Shown here one piece after another: positions 1 to 11,794 of a stretch of 64,000 bases of DNA. The notes under the pieces were generated by a model, which made no database searches, was not told where the DNA came from, and worked only from the letters and a program-made list of their open reading frames with translations. The DNA is from Pterois miles. Its lineage: Eukaryota > Chordata > Actinopteri > Perciformes > Scorpaenidae. Within the stretch, counting starts at the first letter, position 1. Each line of letters starts with the position of its first letter. The stretch covers positions 4,948,001-5,012,000 of the forward strand of contig CAMQGK010000318.1 in the NCBI GenBank assembly GCA_947000775.1, given 5' to 3'. The translations under genes and the position numbers were made by a program.

Positions 1-2010
1 CTACAGATGTAAAAATACCCTATTTCCAATAAAACAAAAATATATAAATATGAGATATCCTCAAATGAAATGTACTTGCTGTGGGTACTCACTTTGAAAA
101 ATAATATAACAACACTGAAAAGCAATGTTTCATTTCATCATGAAGAATCTGTGTAGGACCATATTGCCTCCACCCCGGAGAATACAAACCACCCTTCCTC
201 CAGCAGTACATCACCCTTTCCTCTTCACTAATTAGCACTCATTCAGTCCTCAATACCCTCGATTCCCTTCACCGCTCAGAAAGCTGCAAACACACACTTT
301 CTCCCGTCGCCTACGAGGGATTGTGCTCTTAAAACAAAACCATTTTCATCAGCTGACCAACTGTCTGAGTCGTTCTCTTGCACCGTCTTCGAACTTCAAG
401 GTGGAATTCATCTGCATAAATGTCTTTGACACACATCCTCATCATGTACATAATTGATACATCTTCTATCCATCTATATCCTTATCTGACCTGTAGCTGT
501 CCATTCCCAACAGACGGAGGCTGAGTAACTGTCTGCATTTGAAGGTGACTTAGAGGGACACGTCACAGGAAATTATGTGATGGACAAGATGCAGGTTTCT
601 TCAGCTAAAAATTGCAATGCAAAAGTTCACCAAAACAGAAAAAAACATGCAGCTTCCAAAACAGTGAAAGCATGTTCACTGATTGGTTTTTTTTTTTGGG
701 GTTTGATTGTCAAAAAACTAGCATAATGCTTGTTTAATCCCCAAAAATGGTAATTTCCAAGCGGCACATAAACATAGTCTAATGGTGGAAATCATCAAAA
801 TCTAACCAGCTGATTCATGGGCCAAGGATCGTCTTTCCTCTGGATTTCAGCTAAATGTGTTGTCATATTTTGCAAACAGACAGACAAGGGAGAAAACACA
901 ACCCCCTTTTGTTAAGAGATAATTTGCAGTTTTTGGAAGGATCCCTTTAATTAATCTACAGCCATTATGCTTTTCCTCTCCTGGCCATTGTGTGGCACTG
1001 TGGTGTAGTTGTGACATGTTCCTTTTTGTCTGCTCTGTCTGAGGACTAAAATGGTGGACAGACAGACTTGACAGCAAAAGTTGTCTGTTCTTGACATTCG
1101 TTTGTTACACTGAAATATTAATTGTTATGTGACGGGACTGCTGTGTGACGAAATCACACGATAACATGATGGAGTACCAAAGAAGGATTAATTGCAGTTT
1201 TCAATGCACATATTCTTCATGAATAAATTAAGAGATCCTTGGTAGTCAGTTCATGTCTGGCATCATTTATTATTAAGTATGTATAGCATAATTATTTCCA
1301 GTGATAAAATGCATTCTCGTTTAAAGGCCTAACAAATAATCTCTGCCATCATAATTCCGTAGTTTTATTTTTGGATTTATGTTGACTGGGACTAAATGAT
1401 GATTTATGAACCAAAGGAATTGGAAGGCACATCTGGCATCTGCAATATGCATGGCCAAACGTAGACATTTCCAGTTGTGTCCTTGATTTCACAGACAAAC
1501 AGTAAGGGACAGAGAGCTCAGAGGCCCAGCCTGTCTTACAACGACACCAGTCTCTCCTCTTGCCTGTCTGCTGACCTTTTGATATTTCAGTCTTGCGCGT
1601 GTGTTTGTGTCTGTGTGTGTTTTTTTCCTTCTTCAGCAGTCATGCAGCATGCAGAGGAGCAGAGGCTGTCTCAGGCCATAACACCCAGTGATGGATCAGT
1701 GCTCTTACACAATGAAATGAAGCTTAAGTGTTTGATTGATTTCTCATTTACTTTCCTCACCAGTGGTGGAAATAGAGTCGGTGTGTGCGGCTGCACTGGG
1801 GCCCCTGGTCTGAGAGGGCCTGTGGTTTCATTGTGAAAAGTGCTTATATGTCATATTTAAGACATGCTTTTGAGCTGAAATCACTCAACAACCCTCAGTC
1901 TTGTTACTGTGGATCAATTTTAGAGTATGACATGATGGGTAAGCCTGTACGTGTGCGAATACACCTAAAGCTGATACTGTTTTGTTCACATCAAATCTGA
2001 TCAAAATATT
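1..2010. other. No gene seen; single-copy-looking sequence
   Basis: I see no coding region, RNA gene or clear mobile element in this stretch. It is AT-rich with short homopolymer runs, such as a T run near 690. Open frames are short, without domains or codon bias. A GC-richer patch near 1780-1830 could be an old repeat fragment, but I cannot place it. Confidence 0.6.
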
Positions 2011-2735
2011 AGGGCTGTCAGTCGATTAAAATATTTAATTGCAGTTAATCACATGATTGTCCATGATTAATTGAGATTAATTGCAAATTAACGGCACATT
2101 TTTTATCTGTTCAAAATGCACCTTAAAGGGAGATTTGTCAAGTATTTAATAGTCTTATCAACATGGTAGTGGACAAATACTGTATGCTTGCTATATGCAA
2201 ATGTATGTATATCTTTAATATTGGAAATCAATTAACAGCACAAAACAATGACAAATATAGCTCATAAACCCTCATAGGTACTGCATTTAGCATAATAAAT
2301 ATGCTCAAATCATAACATGACAAACTGAAGCCCACCAGTCAACAACAGCTGTCAGTGCGTCAGTGTGCTGACTTGACTATGACTTCCCCAAACTGCATTT
2401 GATTATCATAAAGTGGGCATGTCTGTTCCGGGGAGACTTGTGGGTACCCATAAAACCCATTTTCATTCACATATCTGGAGGTCAGAGGTCAAGGGACCCC
2501 TTTGAAGATGGCCATGACAGTTTTGCATAAGGTTATGCAAGTGTTATTTAACCTCCTTCGACAAGGTTGGTACCAATGGATTCCTTAGTTTCTGGTTGCA
2601 TATGTTGCCAGTATCTTCACTCTAGCTTTAAAACTGAGTCCGCGACAACCTCCAAAAAATCTACAGTGCAGAAATTTGCAGTGTTAAAACAAGTTTGCGC
2701 TAACACGTTATGCTAGCGTTAATTTTGACAGCCCT
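2011..2735. mobile_element. hAT-like non-autonomous DNA element, nearly full length
   Basis: The element begins AGGGCTGTCA and ends with the exact reverse complement TGACAGCCCT, giving 10-bp perfect terminal inverted repeats 725 bp apart. Just inside the left end are several ATTAA-rich motifs (GATTAAAATATTTAATTGC and following). Before the right end is a matching GCTAACACG/GCTAGCGTTAA segment, typical of a widespread fish repeat with GTTAACGCG-like subterminal motifs. The interior also matches my memory of that repeat, for example the segment reading AGGTCAAGGGACCCCTTTGA near 2483. No transposase is encoded, so it would depend on one supplied in trans. The flanks (AAAATATT and TTACAATG) do not form a clear 8-bp duplication, so the insertion is old or the outer bases have drifted. 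Assignment to hAT rests on the terminal sequence and on family memory. Confidence 0.72.
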
Positions 2736-3232
2736 TTACAATGTAATGCCACCAAATGCCACCAGTACTGGAACGCTTCATGAAGTGAAAGAAGCTGCAT
2801 GCATGTGAGGAAGGAAGTTAATCTGGACTATAGTTGGCTTTGCAAAACAAATCAGAATCTGGAAATTTACTGCCAACAAATTCTCCCTAAAATCTGAAGC
2901 AAGCTGTGTCACACAGCTGAAACGGCAGTGATCTTTTCCAAATCAAAGCTAATCCAAAATTACATGTGGAGCATCCAGCAGGGCTCAAGACAATCTTAAC
3001 TGGCTGACCAATTTTGTCCTCTGAGAGGATAGCACAGCATGAGACCGATATAAACGACATTGTTGAGTATGTGGAGGAGACTGGGTTTGTGAATGCTATT
3101 GTGTGTTGTGTTTCTGCATCAAAATACAGCGTTGTGTCTAATGTGTTGTTCAAGTTACTGATATAAGTATTTTGATTTACGCACATATCAAAACAAGTTA
3201 ATTGACTTGTTAAAGCAGCATTGGATAGAAAA
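2736..3232. other. No gene seen
   Basis: This spacer lies between the hAT-like element and the next dispersed repeat. A 99-codon open frame on the minus strand (2887-3186) has no recognisable domain and looks like chance. I see nothing else. Confidence 0.55.
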
Positions 3233-3570
3233 GCACCAAATATGATTTTAAAAAATATTTTTATAAAATGATCACTGTATCCTGACAGTAGTGTATGAAA
3301 CAGGTAATCTGAAAAACATCATGTTCCTCTGTGTTCTCTGATGCTCCTAATGGCATCTGCAAGATTTTACAGACCGGAGGGAAACAACCAATCAGAGCCG
3401 AGCTCGAGTCTGCTGTCTCTGAGCAGCTGTCAGTCACTCACAAACTCTGATCCAACAGTCAAACTAGGCAGCGCTGATCAATTATGAATCAGTATTCTGT
3501 TACTGTAATGACTATTTCTTTCGTCAAATATTTTAAGAAACATCCCGTTGTTACTGTTTAGCTGTAAAAT
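3233..3570 (+). repeat. Dispersed repeat, copy 1 (paralogue at 18935-19455)
   Basis: This segment aligns by eye with 18960-19220. Shared landmarks are ATCATGTTCCTCTGTGT, GCTCCTAATGGCATCTGCAA, the CAACCAATCA block, CAAACTAGGCAGCGCTGATC and TATTCTGTTACTGTAATGA. The match is close along about 270 bp and then diverges near 3570. I recognise it as an interspersed repeat common in percomorph fish. It shows no terminal inverted repeat or poly-A here, so its class is unknown, and no protein is encoded. The CCAAT box in it (ACCAATCA) is part of the repeat rather than evidence for a local promoter. Confidence 0.75.
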
Positions 3571-4214
3571 GAGAACGTTTGCCATCCAGCAGCCACACAA
3601 CTCAACAGCATAAACACACAGTTTACTGTGACGTCAACGCAGCTCGGCTGAGGACGGGAAACGTCACGGTTCAGTCCTGCTTATTGTGGGTCACCGTGGT
3701 TATCTTCTGCTGTGAGGATTCAGTGGAAATAGAAATGAGCCCAGCATACTATTATACAGTATATGCTTCCACTGCCCCAAGGATAGAAAGCCATATGCAG
3801 TGAGAAACTCGAATGCATCAACATATGTCTATCAATAACTGCCACTGGTTGATGCATCACCTGTTCATTTATTTATTGTACTGGAAATCCATGTTGCTTT
3901 TACATTAACTCAAACATGCCACCCCCCTCAGTGTGGTCTCTATCTGTGAAGTAGATTGTGCTTATGTATTTCTTGCTGGCTTCTGTTAATAAGGTAAAAA
4001 CATGACATGGGTAAAGAGCAGCTTCCCACTCAGCAGTGCAAAAGTGAATTTGTTCCACTCTGTCATCTCAACACGTGAGATAAATCTTTGTTGGATTACC
4101 TTGTTTGATTAATTGTTCAGCGAATGTGGAGAAATCCTCAAATATTTTTGGATTGTCTGACAAGTAAAACATTGGATCAATCCATTACTTTTGGACCAGT
4201 TTGAATTACTGCTG
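3571..4214. other. No gene seen
   Basis: No coding or RNA signal is visible. The sequence diverges here from the paralogous repeat at 18935-19455, so it is either host sequence or an unrelated insertion. Confidence 0.5.
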
Positions 4215-4745
4215 AACTAGTCGGTTAAAGGACCCCTTGAATGCATGGGCCGGCTCCGACCAGGGTCAACTATACAACGCTGCGCCATAGACTCCCATGC
4301 AATTGTATAACAGTGATACTGTTACCCAGAGAGGTTGAAAGCAGATATACATTTTTAACATTAGCAGTGTGTTAGCACTATGCTACTGAAGGTACTGACT
4401 GTATACACATGCTACTTTGTTTTGTACTGATTTTAACAGGGGATAAAGACCTACACGGCTTTACAGAAACAGCTTTGTTCATGCTTTGATCGCCAGATGA
4501 TGTGGTGGTTCACCTTTACACTGTGATCTGTAGGCTTTAGCTTCTATCTTCATCTTTTTAACCTGTTTTTGCAGCTTGACATCCTGATATATCCTCCAAA
4601 TGCATAGTGTAGACCCTTCTGTCTGCTTCTCTCTGACATCACTTTTTCGTTTTTCCAAAAATTTAGTTCGATATTTATGCCGGGAGTGCAATTAGTGACA
4701 GTGTGGGCTCCATGCAGTGGGGGCCAATCGGGCCGCAACGGGTCA
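4215..4745. repeat. Possible old dispersed repeat
   Basis: The left end (AAAGGACCCCTTGAATGCATG, less its last base, followed by GGCCGGCTCCGACC and GCGCCATAGACTCCCATGCA) resembles motifs I associate with fish interspersed repeats. The right part (GGGCTCCATGCAGTGGGGGC) is GC-rich relative to its surroundings. I could not show terminal inverted repeats, a target duplication or a second copy in this window, so this is a weak call based on texture and memory. It contains no domain-bearing open frame. Confidence 0.25.
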
Positions 4746-5363
4746 ATTCAAGTTTGGTTGCTAGCAGGTAATCATTTCATATTATTCAGAATTTTTTTTT
4801 TTTTTTTGGTCATGGCAGACTTTCTACCCTGCATTTATGGAGTCTCATTTTCCCTGATTATGCTTCTGTGCAAGCTGTGATTCATAGCAACAATAGAAAA
4901 CGGCTTTATCTTGCGCTGTGTAAGGAAGGTGGTAGAAAATGTAGTAGATGTAGATCATCAGATGTACACCATGTCAAAGCAAAATCAAGCCTTTGATCAG
5001 GTAGATAAAGGGAAAAGGATTGCAGAGAAATTCAAAGCTGCAGGTCATACAAAACATCTTCAATATAAGGTTATGCAACCCATATAAATTATTCAGCAAT
5101 TTGAAGTTACATTGTGCAAGCTTTTTTATGAGTTTATTGTATTGACTACGGTGAGTGCTTAGTTCAATTGAGTATGTGTTCACCATTTTACATCTGCAGT
5201 TTAGGTGATTTACAGAAATTATTATCATTTATATCATATACTGTATCTGTCAACTAACTCCTGTAGGTCAGTAGCTATATGGATAACACAGTGGAATAGA
5301 TGCTGTCATTTTAAAGCACTTAAACCAATCATGTTAGAGTGCTGTGACCAGCTCATGGTTACA

Positions 5364-5368
<5 letters not shown>
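4746..5368. other. No gene seen; T16 run
   Basis: An uninterrupted T run occupies about 4792-4807. The rest is AT-rich and unremarkable, without a coding signal. Confidence 0.5.
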
Positions 5369-5423
<55 letters not shown>

Positions 5424-5436
5424 ACACACATTTTCC

Positions 5437-5492
<56 letters not shown>
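5369..5492. repeat. Compound microsatellite (CT)n-(AC)n-(GT)n
   Basis: About 23 CT units (5369-5415) are followed by a short AC-rich block (5416-5430), the spacer TTTTCC (5431-5436) and about 27 GT units (5439-5492). The AC block can pair with part of the GT tract across the short spacer, so the strand can fold into a hairpin. Frames through it give long Ser-Leu or Thr-His strings, which are artefacts. Confidence 0.97.
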
Positions 5493-5493
<1 letters not shown>

Positions 5494-6600
5494 TGTGACG
5501 AGAGTTGCTAATTTGCAGGTGCAACTATCATCCCCGCTCTGCTGAACAAAAAGCATAGTGTGACCGACTGCATTTACATTAGCTGTGACAGTTGGCGCCT
5601 CTCAAACCGGCACAACACTTGAAACTGGATGAGGGAACGTCACTCAGAACTGTTCTCAATATTCATGCATACCAGGGAGATTTTCACAAATCCTCTCAAA
5701 TTGCGCTAGGGATCGGCCATAAAGGTTGAAATTCACAGAAAGATTAGAAAAAAAAAAAAACCATAATCCTTAATAACATTTAATCCCATAGTGTTTTGTG
5801 CTGTTTGGTCCTATTATCATGTAACAGTATTTTAACAGTCAGCCCAGTTTTATCTGTATCTTTCAGTCTGTTTTTTCCTCACTTCCCCCTGCGTGCTCAG
5901 GATGCCCTCTTTGTCTCCTTGTGAAATGCTAAGTAGTCGTCCCCCTTTAACCCTGCCCTTCTCTCAGAAGCTAAAGTATCTTTGGTGTGCTGTTTGCCAA
6001 GAGCCATAAACAAGTGTAATAGAATTGCAGAGGGGTTAGCCGAGATAGCCGACTGTGCATCTCCCATCACCCCTGGCTCCCCAGCCGTGTGCTAACAAGC
6101 CCAGCAGCATCACTACGAATTCATAATGAGTCGCACCAATGTGGGTCATCTCTGCTGCCTCGTTGCCCCTCCTTCTCCCCCTCTCGCTCCACATACTTTT
6201 TATTACGTACCTGTTGCCCATTCGGAAAACATTATTTGCCTCAGCTGTGCTAGAGTCTAGACTAGATAAAATGCATTCTCCTCCTACGAGTCTACCTCAC
6301 TCAAAGGGAGAGTAAAATCTTCACAAATGTGTTTGTCACCTGTACAAGAAAGAGCTTAATTGAAAGAGAGCACTCTAAAATAAGAGATTATGGGGGGCAA
6401 AAATATGTAAACGAAAGCTTTTAACAATTACTGCCATTTTTCTTGAGCCAAAACTCTTATTTGTTGTGTAACATTTTGAATCTTATGTGTCCTCTGGTGA
6501 TTCAGGTATTTCCCCTAAAATGGAAATGTGCTATAAATTGTTGTTTCCATGTTGACGACATTCAGAAAGCTGAAATGAAATGACAGAGAAAAGAGATATG
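5493..6600. other. No gene seen
   Basis: No coding, RNA or mobile element signal is visible. An A13 run lies near 5748-5760. The sequence around 5860-6260 is GC-richer and looks single-copy. Confidence 0.5.
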
Positions 6601-6655
6601 TAAGATAAGATAAGATATTCCTTTGTTAGTCCCACAGTGGAGAAATTTACATGTA
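6601..6655 (-). mobile_element. SINE 3'-tail fragment (5'-truncated)
   Basis: Read on the minus strand, this has the same 3' end as the three long SINE copies in the window: (G)AATTTC, CCACTGTGGGACTAA, CAAAGGAATATC, then a (TTATC)n tail instead of their (CTT)n or (TTTC)n tails. The tRNA-like head and body are absent, which fits a 5'-truncated copy or one eroded by deletion. It has no function I can see. Confidence 0.75.
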
Positions 6656-8227
6656 TGTCTACTATATTGTATGTCATCTTTTTTATTAGGTATAAAATTA
6701 ATTATATAAACTTTTACAGAGCTGTCATACAGCATATGTAATGTAGGCTTAATGTTGGTCACAGTACAGCTCATGGACTTTTTTTCTGTGCCGAGAGTCT
6801 GTATAAAAGCCGTCACTCTATAAAAAGACATTGAATTGTATAAATTCTTTACTGTCTGCCTCTGTCATCCATTGAATGGTCTGGATGCCAATAACTAGCA
6901 TGCACTGTATAGTTTTTAATGGTATACCATACTTTTATGAGAAATGCAATAATTTGTCTTTAATTGTGTGTCGACAACAGTGAAAAGGGAAACAATGTAC
7001 AATTAATGTAATGGTTTCCCTTATTACATATGACTTTGCTGTGATACAGATCAGCCCATGAGACTGTTTTCCTAATCAGCATCGACAAAGTCCTCTCAGT
7101 ACATCAGACCCAACCTTCAGGTGCCAGCTAATGATGCCTTTTTAATTCCTCAAGAGGAGTCATTAGTTGATTTGGATATTTATGGGGTCTGAAGGGGATG
7201 ATGCATTCAGGCAGAGGAGGAGAGGATTGCTCAGATAAATGTGCCAGTGAAAATATGAATATGAAAATGCACTGTGATCCAGGGGGCTGAATTATTCAGC
7301 TCAACCCTGATGCCTACTGCCACTCTTGTTTCGCTGCCTAAGGCAGCCTAAGTTCCTCTCTCAATGCCATGGTCTGGAGTCTAGCAGGAGACACCAGAGG
7401 AAGACTTCTATCCTCCAGTAAGCGAGCAGCAGCCGAGATCTGGTGTCAGGATGCAGGCAGCTACAAATTACATGAAACAATGAATCAGTTCACTGTGATC
7501 TCAGACTCCCTTCATCAAAGTGAACGCTCTGCCTTGCTGTCTTCCCACGGAAAGATCAGATTTGATGATAATCAGATTCACTTATGATGATGAAGATTAT
7601 CCACCTCTGAATAGTTAATAATTGGTCTGCGATACAAACATAACCAGCCCCCATCTGTGTAAGAGTATTTAGTTTTGTTTGCTGGATTAAAGCAAATTAA
7701 AAGTTTTTATCCTCTCACATTCATTGCAGGTAAAATCTGTTGAATTTTTAGTCAGGCCACATGCACAAGATTTAATTCACCTATATATTTTTGTGTTTGC
7801 ACAAGGAAAGGTAGGCCACACCCAACACATTCGCACTCCCAACTTGTCAAATACCGCCGCTTGGTCAGTGCCCCACAGCACTGGAGACCGACATGTGGAG
7901 GACCTCTTTTGGACCCCTTTGTTTTGGACGCGTCAGGGATGGCATGTCAATTTATGTTTATTACAGGCGTAGTGTCCTATCAAAATAAACTGTTTTCACA
8001 GGAAGCCTTTGACCTACATGTTGTAAATGTAATTCATAGAAGATGTAATGCAAAGTTGTAAAAAGTAGCTTGAAGAAGAACACACTAATTTTGTGGCTGA
8101 TTGAACAGTATAGCTTAGTGTTGTCATGATAATTTTGATATTCAGTACTGTTTTTGATACCATGGGGAAAAACAGACACAACACTGAGGACATCAAATTT
8201 TAGATTTTCATTAAAAGATTAATAGCG

Positions 8228-8230
<3 letters not shown>
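6656..8230. other. No gene seen; possible conserved stretch at 7030-7300
   Basis: No exon or RNA gene is visible. The stretch 7030-7300 lacks repeat landmarks and contains homeobox-like AT cores (CTAATGA, TTTAATT, TCATTAG). This is the texture of many vertebrate conserved non-coding elements, but texture alone is weak evidence. Confidence 0.4.

Positions 8231-8263
<33 letters not shown>
8231..8263. repeat. (TG)16 microsatellite
   Basis: This is an uninterrupted dinucleotide tract of about 33 bases. Confidence 0.95.
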
Positions 8264-8264
<1 letters not shown>

Positions 8265-8339
8265 CAGTATATATGCTGTGTATACTGTATAATATATTCA
8301 TGCATTTATTTGTACCAAATGAAGCAGGGTTACCTGTAT

Positions 8340-8870
8340 TTTGGAAGTACAATGGTAATTTGGCAACAGCAGTCTGTCTGTGGTTCCACCACTTTGGTCT
8401 GAAATATCTCAACAGCTATTAGATTGATTATGCCATAAAGTTTGTGACAGAGATCCATTGTTCCCAGAGGATAAATCCTAATGACTTTGGTGATCCTCTT
8501 CATTTCCTGTAGTGTCAGGATGAGGTTCACATTTGTGGTATTGACTGAAATGTCTCAACTCAAATATTTGATGGATTGCCATGACATTTGGTGCAGACAT
8601 TCATGTTCCCCACAGGATGAATTCTAATAATTCTGGTGATCCTCTGACTTTCCCACTAGAGGCGTCATCGCATCAACATTTGTTCGATACTTAAATCTGC
8701 AAAACTAATGATATTCCCATCAGCCTCAGCTGTACTTTGTGCTTAGTGCAAAGCAGATAATATTAGCATGCGAACACTCTAAACCGAGATGGTGAATATG
8801 GTAAACATGTAGTTCACTCACTGCTGTACCAAAGTGCAGCCTCACAAAGCTGCTATAGACTTGTAATAAA
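8340..8870 (+). repeat. Old copy of an abundant fish interspersed repeat
   Basis: The segment carries landmarks I know from a very common fish repeat: AAATATCTCAACAGCTATTAGA, less its last two bases, then TGGTGATCCTCT twice, GATGGATTGCCATGACATTT, CAGCCTCAGCTGTACTTTGT and the AGCATGCGAACACTCTAAAC block. Other pieces of the same family lie at 34745-34862, 50765-50885, 52660-52720, 53280-53550 and 59059-59932. The right part (GCAGCCTCACAAAGCTGCTA) matches 59886-59930. It has an internal repetition: the phrase about remarks near 8460-8500 recurs near 8610-8660 (CAGAGGATAAATCCTAAT and CACAGGATGAATTCTAAT). No protein is encoded. Confidence 0.75.
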
Positions 8871-10764
8871 AAGACATTTACATATACAACATGTTTTATG
8901 ATTGGGAATTTTACAGATAAAATATATGCAGTAAAGAACCACTGTTGTAAGTTCACAATAACTTGATATTTTATTTTACTAAGTGCCAGCTAATCTCCCC
9001 AATAGTGTTGAAACTGTACAGGTTAGTGCACCTCCAATCTAGAGTCAGGCACAGCCGCTTTCAGGCCAAGCGAGGCCTCCATCCTCCGAATTCTCCCCAC
9101 TCTCATCAACACATCACATAGACAGAGTGCTGTGCCCCCCCCCAATCCCGCCCACCCCTCGTCACTGACTCATCACAGCCTCTCAACACGTGTCAGGCTA
9201 GCCAGCGGCCTCCATCTGTCTCCCCTAGAGCCAGCCAGCCATGTCCATCCCGGAGAGCCACACAGGCAGAGAAAAAGTAATTCCCAAGACAAAGTGTGTT
9301 ATGCCATGCAGCCGTTCCCCTTGAAAATGAGAACTCCATTTGAGGAGCAGGGGGGTAGTTTAGCAGGCAGGCCGCTTCCCCGTGTGTCAGAGAGGCAGGG
9401 AAACATGGCCCCGGCCACGCAGTGGAGAGCTGCGTGGCTGTAGATAGTGAGAGGAGATTTGTCATCCTGAGCCACATGCTGACATGATGTTGGGCTTCTT
9501 TAATATAGAAGAACAAATGCCCACAAGCTGAAAGGACACATGGACACACCAGCACAGGAAAACTTGCAGGATGCATTATATCTGTGTATGCATATACTCT
9601 ATAGAATATGTGACGTATCCACACTAATAATACCCTGCTATAAATGCATAATACCTATAGATTTTCTTTCTTATAAGCTGTGCATACAAAATAAACTTAA
9701 CTTTATTATTAATGCGGTTCAAGGTGAATTGAGGCAACATCCCCATTTGGACATTTAACTAACTCGGAAAGTTGAATATACAAAAAAGTACTTTTCTTTA
9801 ATACTTAACTCATGTTGGGGAAACTCACAGCTGGCAGTTTTGGAAAACAAAGAGCTCTCACGCTATGCGCTACCCACTTCCTCTGATGCAAAGTCTCTCT
9901 CTGTCACACACATACGAAGCTCGCACACAGAATCTCAGCAGGTAACTAGTGTGAAAGAACGACAAAAATATTGGTACCCACTGTGTGTTGTCCTTTGGGA
10001 TTTAAGAATTAAAATGTCTAAATGCACGGGGTAGACATTAATGCCTCAGTCCACAGTGCTAATGAGAGCGTGAATAACATGGACAGTGATAAGGAGCATA
10101 GGACATGGAAGCATGTGGCTGCGAAAAATCTGCTGAGTGGCACTATTTTATGTTAAAGAGTGAGGCTGGTTTAAACCAGATGTAGATTAGACTTTTAAGG
10201 GAACATGAAGATGTACTTTTCCTTATTCTAGATACACATGTATTGAATTTGACCAGCTTTTCAGTCTTTAGTCAAGGAGCTATTCCAGGCTTTTTCTCCC
10301 AAAACTGATCCAGAACCGTATCTTTGTTGATAACACGCAAATATGGAACCATTGCCCTTAGCTGTTATGAAGTCATATGCAATGACTACACCAGAGTAGG
10401 CAGTCTCTGGATGTTGGATAGATTTTGGTGCATGTATATATCTGGTTTGTTTAAAAGTGTTGGTAAAGTGGTAAAAATGTGTTACCCTGTGATGAAACCA
10501 TGTCAAGGCCTGTACTTTTCTGCTATGACCTGAGCGAAGGTAATAACTTAAAGTCCCAATGAAACAGAAGTTAGAGCATCTTTAGCATCTGTACTGAAAG
10601 TATTTCAGAGCGAGACAGAATATTTTAGCATTTTACAATTACAAGAGGGATTTAAATTAATTTTTTGGACCTCTGAAAAATGGGTGGGCTTAGAATGTAA
10701 TGCGATAGAAAGCTACAGAGTGGCATGTCTAGAAGGTAACCTACAAATTGTGAAAACTTGCAAC
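8871..10764. other. No gene seen
   Basis: No coding exon or RNA gene is supported. A GC-richer patch at 9060-9440 keeps long frames open on both strands (103 codons forward, 143 codons reverse). They have no domain, and the reverse frame is explained by low stop density in C-rich sequence. Confidence 0.5.
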
Positions 10765-10790
10765 AACTCTTGCGGGACTTGCTGCCCGAC

Positions 10791-11036
10791 ATTTGACGTC
10801 AGTGCCTAAACGTAACCATTTAAGGTCAATGCCTAACCGTAACCATTCAAGGTCAATGCCTAACCTTAACCATTGAGGTCAATGCCTAAACTTAAACATT
10901 TGACGTCAATACCTAACCTTAACCATTCAAGGTCAATGCCTAACCGTAACCAAATGAGGTCAATGCCTAACCTTAACCATTCAAGGTCAATGCCTAACCG
11001 TAACCAAATGAGGTCAATGCCTAACCTTAGCCATCT
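10791..11036. repeat. 27-bp minisatellite, about 9 units
   Basis: Tandem units of about 27 bp have the form AAGGTCAATGCCTAACCGT plus AACCATTC. Unit variants alternate between ATTCAAGGTC, AAATGAGGTC and ATTTGACGTC beginnings. Two neighbouring pairs of units (10921-11030) are almost identical, so some expansion has occurred by doubled (54-bp) units. The array is flanked by the 9-bp inverted repeats AACTCTTGC (10765-10773) and GCAAGAGTT (11037-11045), which suggests it sits inside a small palindromic-ended element. Because 27 is a multiple of three, both strands read open with repetitive peptides, which are not genes. Confidence 0.93.
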
Positions 11037-11045
11037 GCAAGAGTT

Positions 11046-11790
11046 ACCTTCCTGAGCTATGACTGCAACAGGAGACTGTGGCTCCACAGCACCTCCCTTA
11101 TTGCTAAGTTGCAGATTGACTGATAGATGTCACGATATTAGTTGAAATTCATTGGCAATAGCTTCTTAAAAGCTTTTTTATATATAATTATTTTTAAGCA
11201 CACATCATATTTTGTTTTACAGACAGAATAGATGATTGAAGAAGTAGATTTTTTTTTAATTTCCAGGGTTAAAAGGGCATTTTTCATTTCATCTACATTT
11301 TAAGTAAAGTAAAAGATATCACAATTTGATTAATCTGTGCCTACAGCAGAGATTGTCAGGGAAGATATGGCCTAGGGGTTAGAGGAATGAGGGAAGCAGA
11401 TATTCTTTTTAGCCACAAAAAATAAAAAAAATAAAAAAATAATCAACACCACTTGCACAATAACAGCAGTATAAAACACTCAAGAAACCCTTATCGGTGT
11501 TCTGTTGAAGTTAATCTTGTAGCCTTGTGTTATTTTTAAAGGCAGATTTTCTTAAAAACTCTCGAGGTAACTGAGATGGCATTGGGAAAGGTGACATTAC
11601 CTCATCCCCCTGACAGTTTGCTAACTTAATTATAAACCATACTTCAAGGCAGAATATAAATTTACATGACTTATTAAGGTGTTTTTGCAGAGCTCACCCA
11701 ACACTGTCACAGCTTCCAAATGGGGTATGAGATGGTGGTGTGTTTCTCTAAGATACATTTAAATCCTGCAACACAAAGAATGTATGGCGG
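11046..11790. other. No gene seen
   Basis: The sequence is AT-rich with A/T homopolymer runs (near 11250 and 11420). No coding signal is seen. Confidence 0.5.
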
Positions 11791-11794
11791 TACA

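Noticed and set aside
3360..3420. CCAAT-box promoter near 3389
   Set aside because: The motif is part of a dispersed repeat also present at 19067 and has no adjacent transcription unit.
5359..5556. Frames with long Thr-His, Arg-Glu or Cys-Val strings
   Set aside because: They come only from CT/GT microsatellites here and at 27937-28002 and 44851-44955.
9193..9624. 143-codon minus-strand open frame
   Set aside because: It lies in C-rich sequence poor in stops, overlaps a 103-codon forward frame, and has no recognisable domain.
10791..11036. CRISPR-like array of regular repeats
   Set aside because: Units are contiguous and imperfect with no unique spacers, and the whole window is vertebrate in character.
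10866..11087. Repetitive 73-residue frame with WLRLGID-type repeats
   Set aside because: It is a read-through of a 27-bp minisatellite. The other strand is open too, as expected for a multiple-of-three period.
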